From assembly GCF_022539665.2 (NCBI RefSeq), contig NC_081335.1, forward strand, positions 5,518,001-5,582,000: 64,000 nucleotides of DNA, in the 5' to 3' direction. The first letter of the stretch is position 1. Each line of letters begins with the position of its first letter. Positions 34,646 through 44,940 of the stretch are shown here, piece after piece. The notes under the pieces are model-generated. The model was not told where the DNA came from and did no database searches. It was given only the letters and a program-made list of their open reading frames with translations. This stretch comes from Daphnia carinata. Taxonomy: Eukaryota; Arthropoda; Branchiopoda; Diplostraca; Daphniidae. A program made the translations under genes and the position numbers.

Positions 34646-37490
34646 TGTCACCGAAAAAAAGGACAACTGCTTCAGCTTCAGGAACCCTAACTCTTCAAAC
34701 AAAAAGGCATCGAGTTGCGAGTGATCAACCAAATCAAGTTCATTGTGAAACTGTTGATTTAGATAGCAATCCTGGTTCTGCCAGTGAAAGATAAAAAATT
34801 TATTGATGGACCATTATGCCTACGTTGACTATTGTCGTTATTTAGTTTCTATTGTTACTCGTTACTTACTACAATGCCTGATTAGAGTGATTTGGTAATT
34901 CTGAACATTCTCTTTCATTCAGCAGCGAGTGCAGTGACAATAATGATGCAGCACTGGCTAATACTTCTACGGAAAATTCATGGATGGGCAAAGGTGTTAT
35001 TGAGCTTCCAAGATTCTTCGATTTCATCGGGATAAGACAAAATGGGAAAGAGTTTCTGGTTAAATGTTTGAAGTGCCACCAGTTCAAAACTCTCTACAAC
35101 AGCAAAGGGAAAATTTAATTACTTAGCATTACGACTAATTCTGTGTACATTGCTAAGGTGTTATTGAGCTTCCAAGATTCTTCGATTTCATCGGGATAAG
35201 ACAAAATGGGAAAGAGTTTCTGGTTAAATGTTTGAAGTGCCACAAGTTCAAAACTCTCTACAACAGCAAAGGGAAAATTTAATTACTTAGCATTACGACT
35301 AATTCTGTGTACAATGCTAGAAGACACATGAAAGTACATTAGCTTTCCTATTACTATTATTATTCCATTTAATCGTTTACTTCTGGATGATTTTTCACTT
35401 GAGCCTTGAATTGTTTTATTCGTTTATTTTCATTACAGTTAAAGCATCCTAGGTTTCTTCAAGAATTTAATTCTCTTTGGGCAGAAAAAGAAAAAGACCG
35501 CAAAAATAGTGACAAAGGGAAGTCAAACTTAAAGCAACCTAAAATAGTTGCACATTTAACGGATGGCACATCAAAATTCCCACAGATAAGAACTCAGGAT
35601 GAATTAGATAAAGACCTTTTGGTGAGTCTTCAGTCTTGCAATTATACTTAATAGATACAAATAATTTTCTGGTAAGTTTAAATATTGGTTTAGAACCACA
35701 TCGTCGCCGATTTGCTGCTTCTTAGCGAAGTTGACAAGGAGGGATTTAAACAGCTTATTGGAGGCTTGATTGGCACGCTGGTAATTAGAAGTCGCCCCTT
35801 TATGGTTCAACTACTGAATAAGCAGTATGAACAAACCAAGAAAAATTTGTGTTCTGAACTTTCGAAAACCAGTTATGTATCAACAACAGCTGACTGTTGG
35901 ACGTCCCATCGCTGAAGTTTTCTAGGAATGACAGTTCACTGGCTTGAAGAGGAGGACATTACTCGACAAAGCGCTTGCCTCGGAGTTCGTCGAATATTCG
36001 GATTGCATACATACGATATTCTAGCGAAAGCGATTGCCGACATGCACGCTGAGTTCAACATTTCCAAAAAAGTAAATTTAACCATTACGGACAACGGTTC
36101 TAATTTTTTAAAGGCGCTTAGAATGTTCCAAGAAGCAAAAAAGTATCTGAAAGGGAAGCTTGCGATGAAGACCTATTCGATGAAGAAGATGAGGAGGATG
36201 TTATGTACATCGAAATAGGAGAAATCTTGGAGCGTCATGTGGCGGAAAAATTTCTAGAAACATCTAACTCTGAAAGAGGAAATTCTGCAGTTTCCAATTA
36301 AGCAGAAGAAGGCACACTAATGAATTGGATATTCGATCAGACCAAGAAATCTGCGAAGACGAGGAGCACATTCATCTTCCCTCACATATGCGATGCACCT
36401 GCCACACACTGAACCTCGTCGCCACCACGGATGTAGTGAAGATATCTAACCGTGAATTCGCAAAACATAAAAAATTTCTGGATTTAAGTTGCAAAGTATT
36501 TGGAACAAGCAGCAGCGTAGCTCTTTGGCATCAGATATTATCAAGTCTGAATTGGGCGAGCTTTTTGTGATCAACAATGCTACCAGATGGAATAGCTACT
36601 ATGATGGGTTGGTCAAAGTAGAATATTTTGTCGACGAAAGAGACGATGCGCAGAAAGGTACGTTCGACCATTTCAAAATCCCTAAATTGACTGCTGTTGA
36701 AAAAGAAGTCTTAAAAGAATTTGTTCTGGTGATGAAACCCCTTGCACAAGCACTAGATGTTTTACAAAACGAGGCAAATATGTTAATTGGATGTGTGCTG
36801 CCAGTTATTACGTTTTTGAAGGAAAAACTGACTGACATGGAAGAAGAAAGAAGCATCTGCCATTCCATTCCTCTAGTTGCCTGCTTATTGAAAAACAATA
36901 GTGCAAGATTTGATCATCTTTTCTGTAATAACCATTTGAGATTGGCATCTCTATCTGACCCTAATTTCAAACTTTCTTGGGTTCGAAACGAAGAAACCAA
37001 GTTAATTCATCAAGCTCTTCTCAAGAGCGAAGTTAACAGACGAGTTGCTGCCATTGCAGAACAGTCAGTTTTAAAATATTTTTCATTTCTTCTCTAGCAT
37101 CTTGAATAACTGTTTTTTCTTACTGGAACGACAGTGGAGCTGATAGTTCGCCGAGTAAAAAACGATCAAGTAGTAAAACGTTTCTGAGTGCACTAAAGAA
37201 AAGAGCATCTACGGAAGTTAACGAGGCAGATCGTTTTTTAAATGATGGATGTGGGTCCCTTAAATCCTCTCTTAAAGACTTAGATCGTTTCCCAACCATT
37301 AAGAAAATTTTTGTTTAAGTATTTACTGAATAAGTTCTAACTTCGAAATGTACTATTAACTGTTAGCCTCTGGCCTTTTTGGTAACATTAATCATTTTTT
37401 TTGCATAACATAGGGAATTCAACAGCGCATTACCATCCTCCGCTGCTTGCGAGCGCCTCTTTAGTACTGCTGGGCTCGTCTTTTACCGAA
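34646..37490 (+). pseudogene. BED zinc-finger hAT transposase
   Basis: Opens MSPKKRTTASASGTLTLQTK. A BED finger follows (VKCLKCHQFKTLYNSKGK to ARRHMKVH). Next comes the hAT catalytic core: STTADCWTSHR, FLGMTVHWLEE, LTITDNGSNFLKAL, HMRCTCHTLNLVATTD and NNATRWNSYYDGL. The C-terminal insertion-domain and dimerisation segment ends LPSSAACERLFSTAGLV near 37430-37470. Some gaps look like introns with AG/GT borders, but in-frame stops (for example after TSHR) and frameshifts make it inactive. The BED region is tandemly duplicated. Confidence 0.82.
34991..35318. repeat. Recent 164-bp tandem duplication across the BED-finger exon
   Basis: AAGGTGTTATTGAGCTTCCA starts at 34991 and again at 35155, and the two units differ at only one or two positions. 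The duplication adds a second BED-like segment and disrupts the frame. Confidence 0.85.
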
Positions 37491-38149
37491 ACGAACTAAT
37501 TTGTCGGATTCCAATTTCGACAAACTTGTATTCATGAAGCAAAGCGGCTGTTCGAACCTGGGACTCTCCATACAAAAGAAAGAACAAAAAAGACAGAGTT
37601 CTACTATAACTTACTTGTATTACGGCGCAGCAAGACACATGACACATGCAGGGAGCCCTTAACACACGGAGTCACTAGAAAACGAAGAGCTACTCTTTCA
37701 GAAATTAAAACGCAGCGTGCGTGTCCTTTCTCTCTCAAATCACCGAGGGAACTGCCCCCTCACATTTCCCTCGCCTGTCACGGCATGGGGTATGTTAGGA
37801 CATCTAGCGGTCGGTATTGGGAGTGAGCCATAGAAGAGTCATGCAATTTAGCCGTAACACGGCGTGTCTTCTAGAAATTGCAAAAGTTTGCCATTGAAGA
37901 CTCACGAAAAATGACCTGTGAGTGAATTAGTGAAAAAATACACTGTTGGCCCTAACTAGTTTTATTTTTTAAATAATTGCTTAAAAATGAGCTTGAGCGA
38001 ACGTGAGCTTGAGCTAATCTCAACTTTTTTTTACGAGCTTGAGCTTGAGCTCGTAAAATCGATACAAATCGAAAACGTAAATCTAATATTTCAGTCGTCT
38101 TATTTTTTTACAAAGCATAAAACGGAATTTCTAACAAACGCCGAACAGG

Positions 38150-38260
38150 ATTGCCGGAGAAATAGGACCTGGAGAAATAGGCCCGTATATTTCAACCATT
38201 TTTTTTTTTGGATACTATTTCTCAATTTTGAGGATCCTATTCCTCCAGCATCCTATCAAC
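38150..38260. mobile_element. Terminal fragment of the AAATAGGACTG MITE family
   Basis: GCCGGAGAAATAGGACCTGGAGAAATAGG resembles the terminus of the 7.3-8.1 kb element, followed by a complementary CTATTTCTC..CCTATTCCTCC some 40 bp on. It is short and diverged. Confidence 0.5.
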
Positions 38261-38779
38261 ATCCGATTAGTTTATCAATCGTTAATTTTTTTTGTAAGCG
38301 TTGTTTGTTTGACCGTAGTAAGTGACGAGTAAGTGTTTCAATAATATTAGTAATTTTTTATTACTTAGGTTCGGCATTTTATTAGACTCGAAAATATCGG
38401 TACCTAACAAAAGTAAAAACTGGCTAGGTTTGTATAGCTTTATCTATGGAGTGATCAATGATAATGTTGAGAGACCAAGGTAAATTATAATTGAGGTTAA
38501 AGCTTATGATATGGCAGGCAAATGCAATGAAAGGCAAATGACAAGTAAATGGTAAAACGTATGACACTTGAAAGTGTGGCCTAAGCAAAATTTGAAGAAA
38601 ATGGACCCAAAGAACAAGAGCCTGATAAAAAGCAAGGGCCCAATTCGCTTCTGAAGATCTTCTCATTTCTAGGTTATTGCCCAATATTCCAACTGGGTGT
38701 TTCTACAGTTCAAGATCTCGATAGTAACATGGTTGGTGTTTACCACAATAGTTCTATACGAAAAGTTGACACCAGGAAC

Positions 38780-39480
38780 CGTGCTTCAATGCTGAAGAAC
38801 TAAAAGAATATCTAGCAGCTAAGGTCTCACAATTAAACAGGTATGTGTTAATATTTATATTTAAGGAAGGCCAAACAAGATGAGTTCCAAAATTTAAAAA
38901 ATTGCCCAGGTAACCAATGAAGCATTTGTGTCATCAACCTCTGATCAGACTCTGTCAGACCAGAGATTTTTGAGCCAACAGTAATAAGGACTTAGCCAAA
39001 GGCAATTATTAACAGTGAAGGCAACATGGTTTTCAGCAAATTTCTTATGGAGAACTATCTACTCTTTCACCCAATCTGAAAAAAACCCACTTGAAATCCA
39101 AATGCTGCACTGGTTAACATAAAAAGTTTAAAGAAAAACTGAAATTCTAGGAAGGCAAAAGTGAAGTTGAGAAGGCAAGAAGCATTGAAGGTGCTCTGCA
39201 AAGAGCTAAAGATGTGAAGGTGAACTTTCAATTTGGCAAAAAAAAATTTTAAGATCTTCAAATAATTTTACCTTTCTGTTTTGCAACCGATAAAAGACAA
39301 TGTGGAATTGCTTGCTAAATCAATTAAGAAAACAGGGTAAAATCAAAATCACAAAGTAAAAAGAAGTGGGCTGAACGCGTCGAAGAACGGGGAAAGAGAA
39401 AGGAAGACCAACAGAAAAAGAGAAAAGCTAACAAGAAGAAAACGTGAAATGAAAGAAAGAACATAAACTAAATAAGCTAA
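38780..39480 (+). pseudogene. Possible SURF6-like (nucleolar rRNA-processing) relic
   Basis: Pieces on the plus strand read EELKEYLAAKVSQLNR (ending at a good donor, AACAG|GTATGT), EKARSIEGALQRAKDVKVNF, DNVELLAKSIKK and SKKKWAERVEERGKRKEDQQKK. Their order and composition recall SURF6, whose C-terminus has a KKKW-ER-K basic motif. Frames change between pieces and no complete gene can be drawn. It could be another basic nucleolar protein. Confidence 0.35.
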
Positions 39481-40242
39481 CGAAAAAAGGCAAATTTATC
39501 GTATGAATGACCGATACTGACTCTTGGGGGAGCGGACTCGTGTTTTATCATGTGCAAGCAGTGTTGTATAAAAACACACTGGCATGCCTTCCATGATCGC
39601 GAAAAATTTGAAGAAAAAAAAACAAATCTCGGATTCATTTTAAAAGGGTAGTGACTTCGTTAATCATTGACTCATAAAAAAAGGTCTTTCCTAGTCGAAA
39701 ATAATTAAAATTGATTTGTCATTATTAGTAGCTTTGTTAACGTCAATTGCAAAGCTTCCTTAAACTTCAGTGTAGAATGTGATGTGTAATAAGGTAACCA
39801 ATAACTCCTTGGAAATGTGCGTAAAGTGGAAAATAAGACTTGAAGTACGTCAAAAATCATTCACAAATGCGGGAAAAATGCAAGTTTTTGTCAGAAATGT
39901 AGATGGCCCTCTCGGAGTTAAGATGAGGTTATTAGTTTCTCTTTAACAAAATTCATTTAACTATTGAAGTTTTACTCATAGAGGTTCCTACGTAAGGTGT
40001 ACATTTCAGGTTTGCTTAAACATGTCTTGCTTTGGTGAAAAGCGCCGAGAGCAGTCACCGCCTGGCATAGTTATAGCAGTAGGTTATGATTTTAATATAT
40101 TTATTGGGATATTTGTAACTGTAGAAAAAATTTACAATGTGATAAAGAAATAAAGGGTATTTAAGTCAAGAGTGAATTATAATAGTCCTTTTTTGTCCTT
40201 GCTTCAAACGATATTTAGTTTAAGATTGTAATACGATTAATA
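39481..40242. other. No recognised gene
   Basis: AT-rich intergenic sequence with no ORF or repeat that I can identify. Confidence 0.5.
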
Positions 40243-41118
40243 CAACGGGCAGCTACAGCGGGCGTTTCCCTGGCTGAGACTGTGAGGGAAAGCAAATTAA
40301 AAAGTGGAAGGGGAACTATATCGGTCATTTGGCGGACTGCGAGTGGGCCGGCCGGCAAGGAGGGGGTCGACGGGCAGGGAAGGGGTCAACGGGCAGCGAG
40401 TGGGTCAACGGGCAGCGAGTGGGTCGACGGGCAGCGATTGGGTTGACGAGCGGAGAAGGGGCCGACGGGCAGAGAGTGGGCCGACGGGCAGAGAGTTGGT
40501 CAACGGCAGAGAGTAGGCGGACGGGCAGAGAGTGGGCGGACGGGCAAAGAGGGGGCGGAAGGGGCAGAGAGGGAGCCGACGGGCAGAGAGTGGGTCGACG
40601 GGCAACAACAGCGATTTTCTTGGTGGGCAAAGTGGGTTGACGGGCAGAGAATTAGGAGGAAAGACGGGCAGAGGCAAAAAGTGGGTGGAGGGCAATTATA
40701 GCGGGCGTTTGACGGGCAGCGACTGGACAAAAGGACGGGTAAATGGAAAAAAATATATATGGGCCTCTAAAGCAGGCGTTTTGGAGGGCAGATAGTGGGT
40801 TGACGGGCAGAGAATGGGTTAACGGGCAGAGAGTGGGTTAACGGGAAGAGAGTGGGTTGACGGGCAGAGGGTGGTTTGACGGACAGAGAGGGGATCGACG
40901 GGCAACTTCAGCTGGTATCTTGACGGGCAGAGAAAGTAAGGGGGTGGACGGGAAGAAACCAAGAGTGGGTCGGCGGGCAAGACAGAGGAACCCTTGGTTG
41001 CGAAAAAAAATAAATGTAGACGGGAGAAAAAAATGGCATGAATGGATTTTCTGAAACATAGCGTTAAAATACGCTAGCGCCACCTATCCCTCGGCCCTGG
41101 ACGGCCCAAAATTACTAG
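40243..41118 (+). mobile_element. Non-autonomous Helitron, 5'-truncated (first of three in tandem)
   Basis: The 3' end has a hairpin (GGCC-CTGGAC-GGCC) followed by CAAAATTACTAG, the CTRR-type Helitron terminus. Just upstream is TAGCGT/ACGCTA, another perfect inverted pair. The 5' 'TC' end is missing. The body is a ~19-bp minisatellite. ORFs in several frames on both strands over this region are products of the repeat, not genes. Confidence 0.8.
40340..40620. repeat. ~19-bp minisatellite inside the Helitron
   Basis: The unit 'GTGGGTCGACGGGCAGAGA' repeats some 13-15 times with small changes (GGGCCGACGGGCAG, GGGGTCAACGGGCAG). The same unit occurs in the other family members, e.g. 41895-42060 and 57930-58030. 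Confidence 0.85.
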
Positions 41119-42291
41119 TCTATCTATACTATATAAAAAAACAAGGAAAAGAGGAGGAGTCTGTCTATCACGCTGTGCATTTGTTTTGATTGGCTGGCGT
41201 CAAAACCGCCACCGGCTGCTGTGATTGGCTGGCGCCAAAACCGCCGTCTGCTACAGTGAATTGGTGGGATGGGTTTTTGGAATACTAAACTGCGGGTGGA
41301 ATTGCGGATTTAAGCAATTTTTCATTATATGGGCTTTGCGTAAACGGGTGGGCAACGGCACGTAAGCTAACGGGCAGGGCGTTTTATTATTATTATTCTA
41401 ATTAAATTTTAATTAATTGTATTTTATTTTATTGCTTTTACTCATTATTTTTATTGGCGGCGTTTTGGCGGGCAGAGAGGGGTTTAAGGGGAACAACGGC
41501 GAGTGGTTGGCGAGCAAAGTGGGTTGACGGGCAGAGGCAAAAAGTGAGTGGACAGGCACACTAAACGGGCTTTTTGACGGGCAGAGACTGCACAATAGAT
41601 CGGATAAATGCATTTTTTTAGTCTACGGGCTTGGCTTAAAACGGGTGTTCGCTACAATAGGTAAGCCGACGGGCAGAGACTGTACGGTGGAAGACGGGCA
41701 ACTACAGCGGGTTTTTTGGTGGGCAAAGGGGGTTGATGGGCAGAGCCTATTCGAGAAAAGATGGGCAAAGGAAAAAAATGGGTGGACGGGCAACTACAAC
41801 TGGCATTCTCCTGGCTGAGACTTTGAAGGAAAGACGGGCCAAAGCAAATGAAAAGGTCAATGGGCAACTATTGTATATCGGTCGTTTTGGCGGGCTGCGA
41901 GTGGGTCAACGGGAAGCGAGTGGGTCGACGGGCAGTGAGTGGGTCGTCGGGCAGCGAGGGGGTCGACGAGCAGAGAAGGGGTCGACGGGCAGTGAGAGGG
42001 TCGACGGGCAGCGCGTGGGTCGACGGGCAGGGAGGGGGAGACGGGCAGCGAGTGGGTCGACCGGCAATAACAGCGGGCTTCTTAGCGGGCAGAAGCAAAA
42101 AATGAGTGGACGGACCACTATAGCGGGGGTTTTGACGGGCCGAGACTGTGACGAAAGGGAAACTCCTAATTTGTAATAGGAATTAGTAGTAGACGGGAAA
42201 AACAATAAATGTGGATCGATGGTCTTAAAAATAGCGTTAATTACGCTAGGGCCACCTATACCCCGGCCCTGGACGGGCCCAACTTTACTAG
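41119..42291 (+). mobile_element. Non-autonomous Helitron (second of three), complete
   Basis: Begins TCTATCTATACTATATAAAAA directly after the CTAG of the first copy. Ends with the GGCCC-TGGAC-GGGCC hairpin and TTTACTAG at 42291. Length 1,173 bp. It carries the characteristic 5' region (CACGCTGTGCATTTGTTTTG, GATTGGCTGGCG) and the GACGGGCAG minisatellite. No Rep/helicase is encoded. Confidence 0.85.
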
Positions 42292-43390
42292 TCTATACTC
42301 TATAAAAAAACAAGGAAAAGAGGAGGAGCCTGTGTCTGTCACGCTGTGCATTTGTTGTGATTGGCTGGCGCCGTCGGCTGTGGGATGCTGTCATTGGCTG
42401 GCACCAAAACCGTCGTCTGCTACAGTGAATTGGTGGGATGGTGATTTGGAAAAATAAACTGCGGGTGGAATTGTGGATTAACGCAATTTTCCAATTTACG
42501 GGCTTTGCGTTAACGGTTGGGCAACGGCACGTAAGCTGACGGGCAGGGCGTTTTATTATTATTATTCTAATTAATTTTTAATTTATTTTATTTTATTTTA
42601 TTAGTTTTATTTATTATTTTTATTGGCCACTACGGCAGGCGTTTTGTTGGCCAGAGAGGGTTTGGATAGGCAACAACGGCGAGTTTCTTGGGGAGCAGCA
42701 AAGTGGGTTGACGGGCAGAGGCTAAAAGTGAGCAAACGGGTCTTTTGATGAGTAGAGACTGTACAATAGGTCTTAGGTCTCAATAGGTAGGCTTAAAACG
42801 GGTGGGCCCGACAGTAGATAGGCCGGCATTTTGACGGGCTGGGACTGGGAAGGAAGGACGGACAAATGTTACGAATAGTCGATGGGCCCTACAAATTGTG
42901 TTTTGGCGGGCAGACAATGAGAGGACGGGCAGAGAGTGGGCCGACGGGCAGAGAGTGAGCCAAAAAGCAGAGAGTAGGCCGACGGCCAGAGAGCGAGTCG
43001 GTGGTCAGCAAAAGCGAGTTTCTTGGCGGGCAAAGTGGGTGGACGGGCAATTATCGCGGGCGTTTTGACGGGCAGATACTGAACAAAAGGACGGGCAAAC
43101 GCAAAAAAGGTAGATGTGTCCCAACAGAAGACATTTTGGCGGGCAGAGACGGCAGAGAGTAGCTTGACGGGCAGAGGGAGGGTCGAAGGGCAACTTCAGC
43201 TGGGTTCTTGGCGGGCAGCCAAAGTGAGGGGATGGACGGGCAGAAACAGTGAGTGGGTCGGCGGGAAAGAAAAGGGAACTTTTGATTTGTAAAAACAATT
43301 AAGGGTAGAAGGTTGAAAAATAGGCGTGGTCAATTTTCTGAAAAATAGCGTTAAAATACGCTAGCGCCACCTATCCCCCAAAGTTACTAG
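42292..43390 (+). mobile_element. Non-autonomous Helitron (third of three), complete
   Basis: Begins TCTATACTCTATAAAAAAAC directly after the previous CTAG and ends AAAGTTACTAG at 43390, followed by T. It has 1,099 bp with the same layout as the second copy, but the terminal hairpin region is shortened (CCTATCCCCCAAAG). Confidence 0.83.
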
Positions 43391-43804
43391 TATATTGATA
43401 AGCTTAACAATAATACGAAATACAAAGGGCAACCATTAGCAATCTGATGTCAGCGAAATACGTACAATTTTCCGCTATCTCATAGTTTTTTTTTACGAAA
43501 TGACTTTACGCTTTGGAACTAACAAAAAATTCAAAAACAAAACGTTGCCCTACACATACGTCACTATTTCGTAAACCAAACATATTTACCGCCTTCTCCA
43601 ATGTAAAAATGAAAATTCGGAAGCTTTTCGAATTTAGAATAATTTTCCTTTTCGGCATGCATCCCCAGATGGCGCCTGGCGGAGGAGAAATAGACCATAA
43701 GAAAACATCACAGCAGCAACAGTTTATAATTTATAGTTGCGCTAGGACCTTGATAACCGTTATTTTTTTTTTCAAACATAAAATACGTGCGATTCTCTCA
43801 GCGG
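43391..43804. other. No recognised gene
   Basis: Between the Helitron array and the nrf-6 duplicate. A 100-codon plus-strand frame (43513-43815) has no known motif and partly overlaps the duplicate. Confidence 0.4.
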
Positions 43805-44940
43805 ACAAGCGGTAGACCTAATGAGATGTGGCTAAGACAGCCAGAACACCAAGAAGACTGAGAACCACTCTGTTTTACAAAAGAAATTTTAGTTTTAATG
43901 TTTAATTTACTAGAAACTAATGGAAGTCATGTTACATAACGGTGATATCTGGGTCATCTAAAATGCGTTTTTCGTCCGTGTCTTTGAAGCAATATTGCTT
44001 GTCAAGGAGAGTGACGATGGAATTGTTAGCGATGACGTATCTCTCAACAAGTTGGGTAACCACTTTGCCCAGATCAGACGCTCTGCAAGCCGATGGTAGG
44101 CAAAAACCGATGCTGGGCTAGACAAACGTGTAAGGTCCAACTCTAGACATTTTGGGTTCAACCCGATTGCACCCCAGTAGTTGATCCAGGGTTTGGTATA
44201 TTGTTATGAAGTTGCTTCGTTCGTGATAACACCCGTCGGGTGACATTCTCGAGATGATGTCCGTCTGGTCGACTGGAGATTTTTGGAAAAATCCTTTACA
44301 ATATTTTCCATTCAAAATGGGTGCGCGAACGGCCTTGCATTCATCAAATAGTCCATCGGCTTCAACATTGAGGGCGCCAAATAATAATTAATGAAAAATA
44401 ATATCTTGGTGGCAATTGCCTTGATGACTCTTTCAGTGCAAAAACGATAACACTTTGACCGTTTAAAACGAACGTAAGATTCACACTTCACCATTAGCTC
44501 GCAGTTAACTAATATGACATCCGGGGGCAGCTTAATCTTTGCTGACGAGATAACATATAGTTTCATACAATGCCCCAAAATGAACAACAACCAAACAAGT
44601 TAATTATTTGCCCAGACATTCTACACTGTAAACTTTTGTTAGACGAGTTGGAATGAGAAGAAAGGGAACTCGTTTAAACCATATAAATAAAACGAAAGTA
44701 TAGGATAGGTCTTTGAAAATGCTTTAACCTAGCGTAACGTAGAATTGGCTGTCTTTAATACACTGTTTACTGATATTTTTGGACACTGCACTCGGGAAGT
44801 GGGATAACTGCTAAAGTGTTATAAAATAGACCTTTTGTATCCTAAAAGTCTTCAGTTGGTTTCAATTATTCTGCGACAGCGATAGCAAATGCCTACCATT
44901 TTTGGTGTACTACTGGCGAAATGGAATTCAATTCCAGATC
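43805..44940 (-). pseudogene. Partial tandem duplicate of the nrf-6-like gene (NRF domain only)
   Basis: About 1.1 kb nearly identical to 46570-47700. In the correct frame it reads GLFDECKAVRAPILNGKYCK, then PSIGFCLPSACRASDLG, and CFKDTDEKRILDDP. These belong to the extracellular NRF domain of nose-resistant-to-fluoxetine proteins. Frames shift and a TAG follows VHQKW, so it is dead. It lacks signal peptide and acyltransferase domain. Its right edge is fused to the last codons of the neighbouring copy. Confidence 0.75.

Larger units (their letters stand above)
34294..38060 (+). mobile_element. Decayed autonomous hAT element
   Basis: The region starts CAGAGTTTAAACGGGC and both ends are rich in GAGCTTGAGCTTGAGC words (34310-34340, 37990-38060), which act as degenerate inverted subterminal repeats. 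Between them lies a BED-finger hAT transposase gene. Exact termini and the 8-bp duplication could not be fixed; TTGGCCTAA before the left end and TTGGCCCTAA near 37950 are a possible but imperfect match. Confidence 0.5.

Noticed and set aside
40340-40620. CRISPR-like regular repeats
   Set aside because: Units are contiguous ~19-mers without unique spacers, in a eukaryotic transposon.
40304-41083. Long ORFs in up to five frames, Arg/Gly- or Pro/Ser-rich
   Set aside because: They arise because the 19-bp minisatellite lacks stops in most frames; the region is Helitron DNA.
41652-42205. ORFs on both strands of the second Helitron
   Set aside because: Same minisatellite effect; no Rep or helicase motif.
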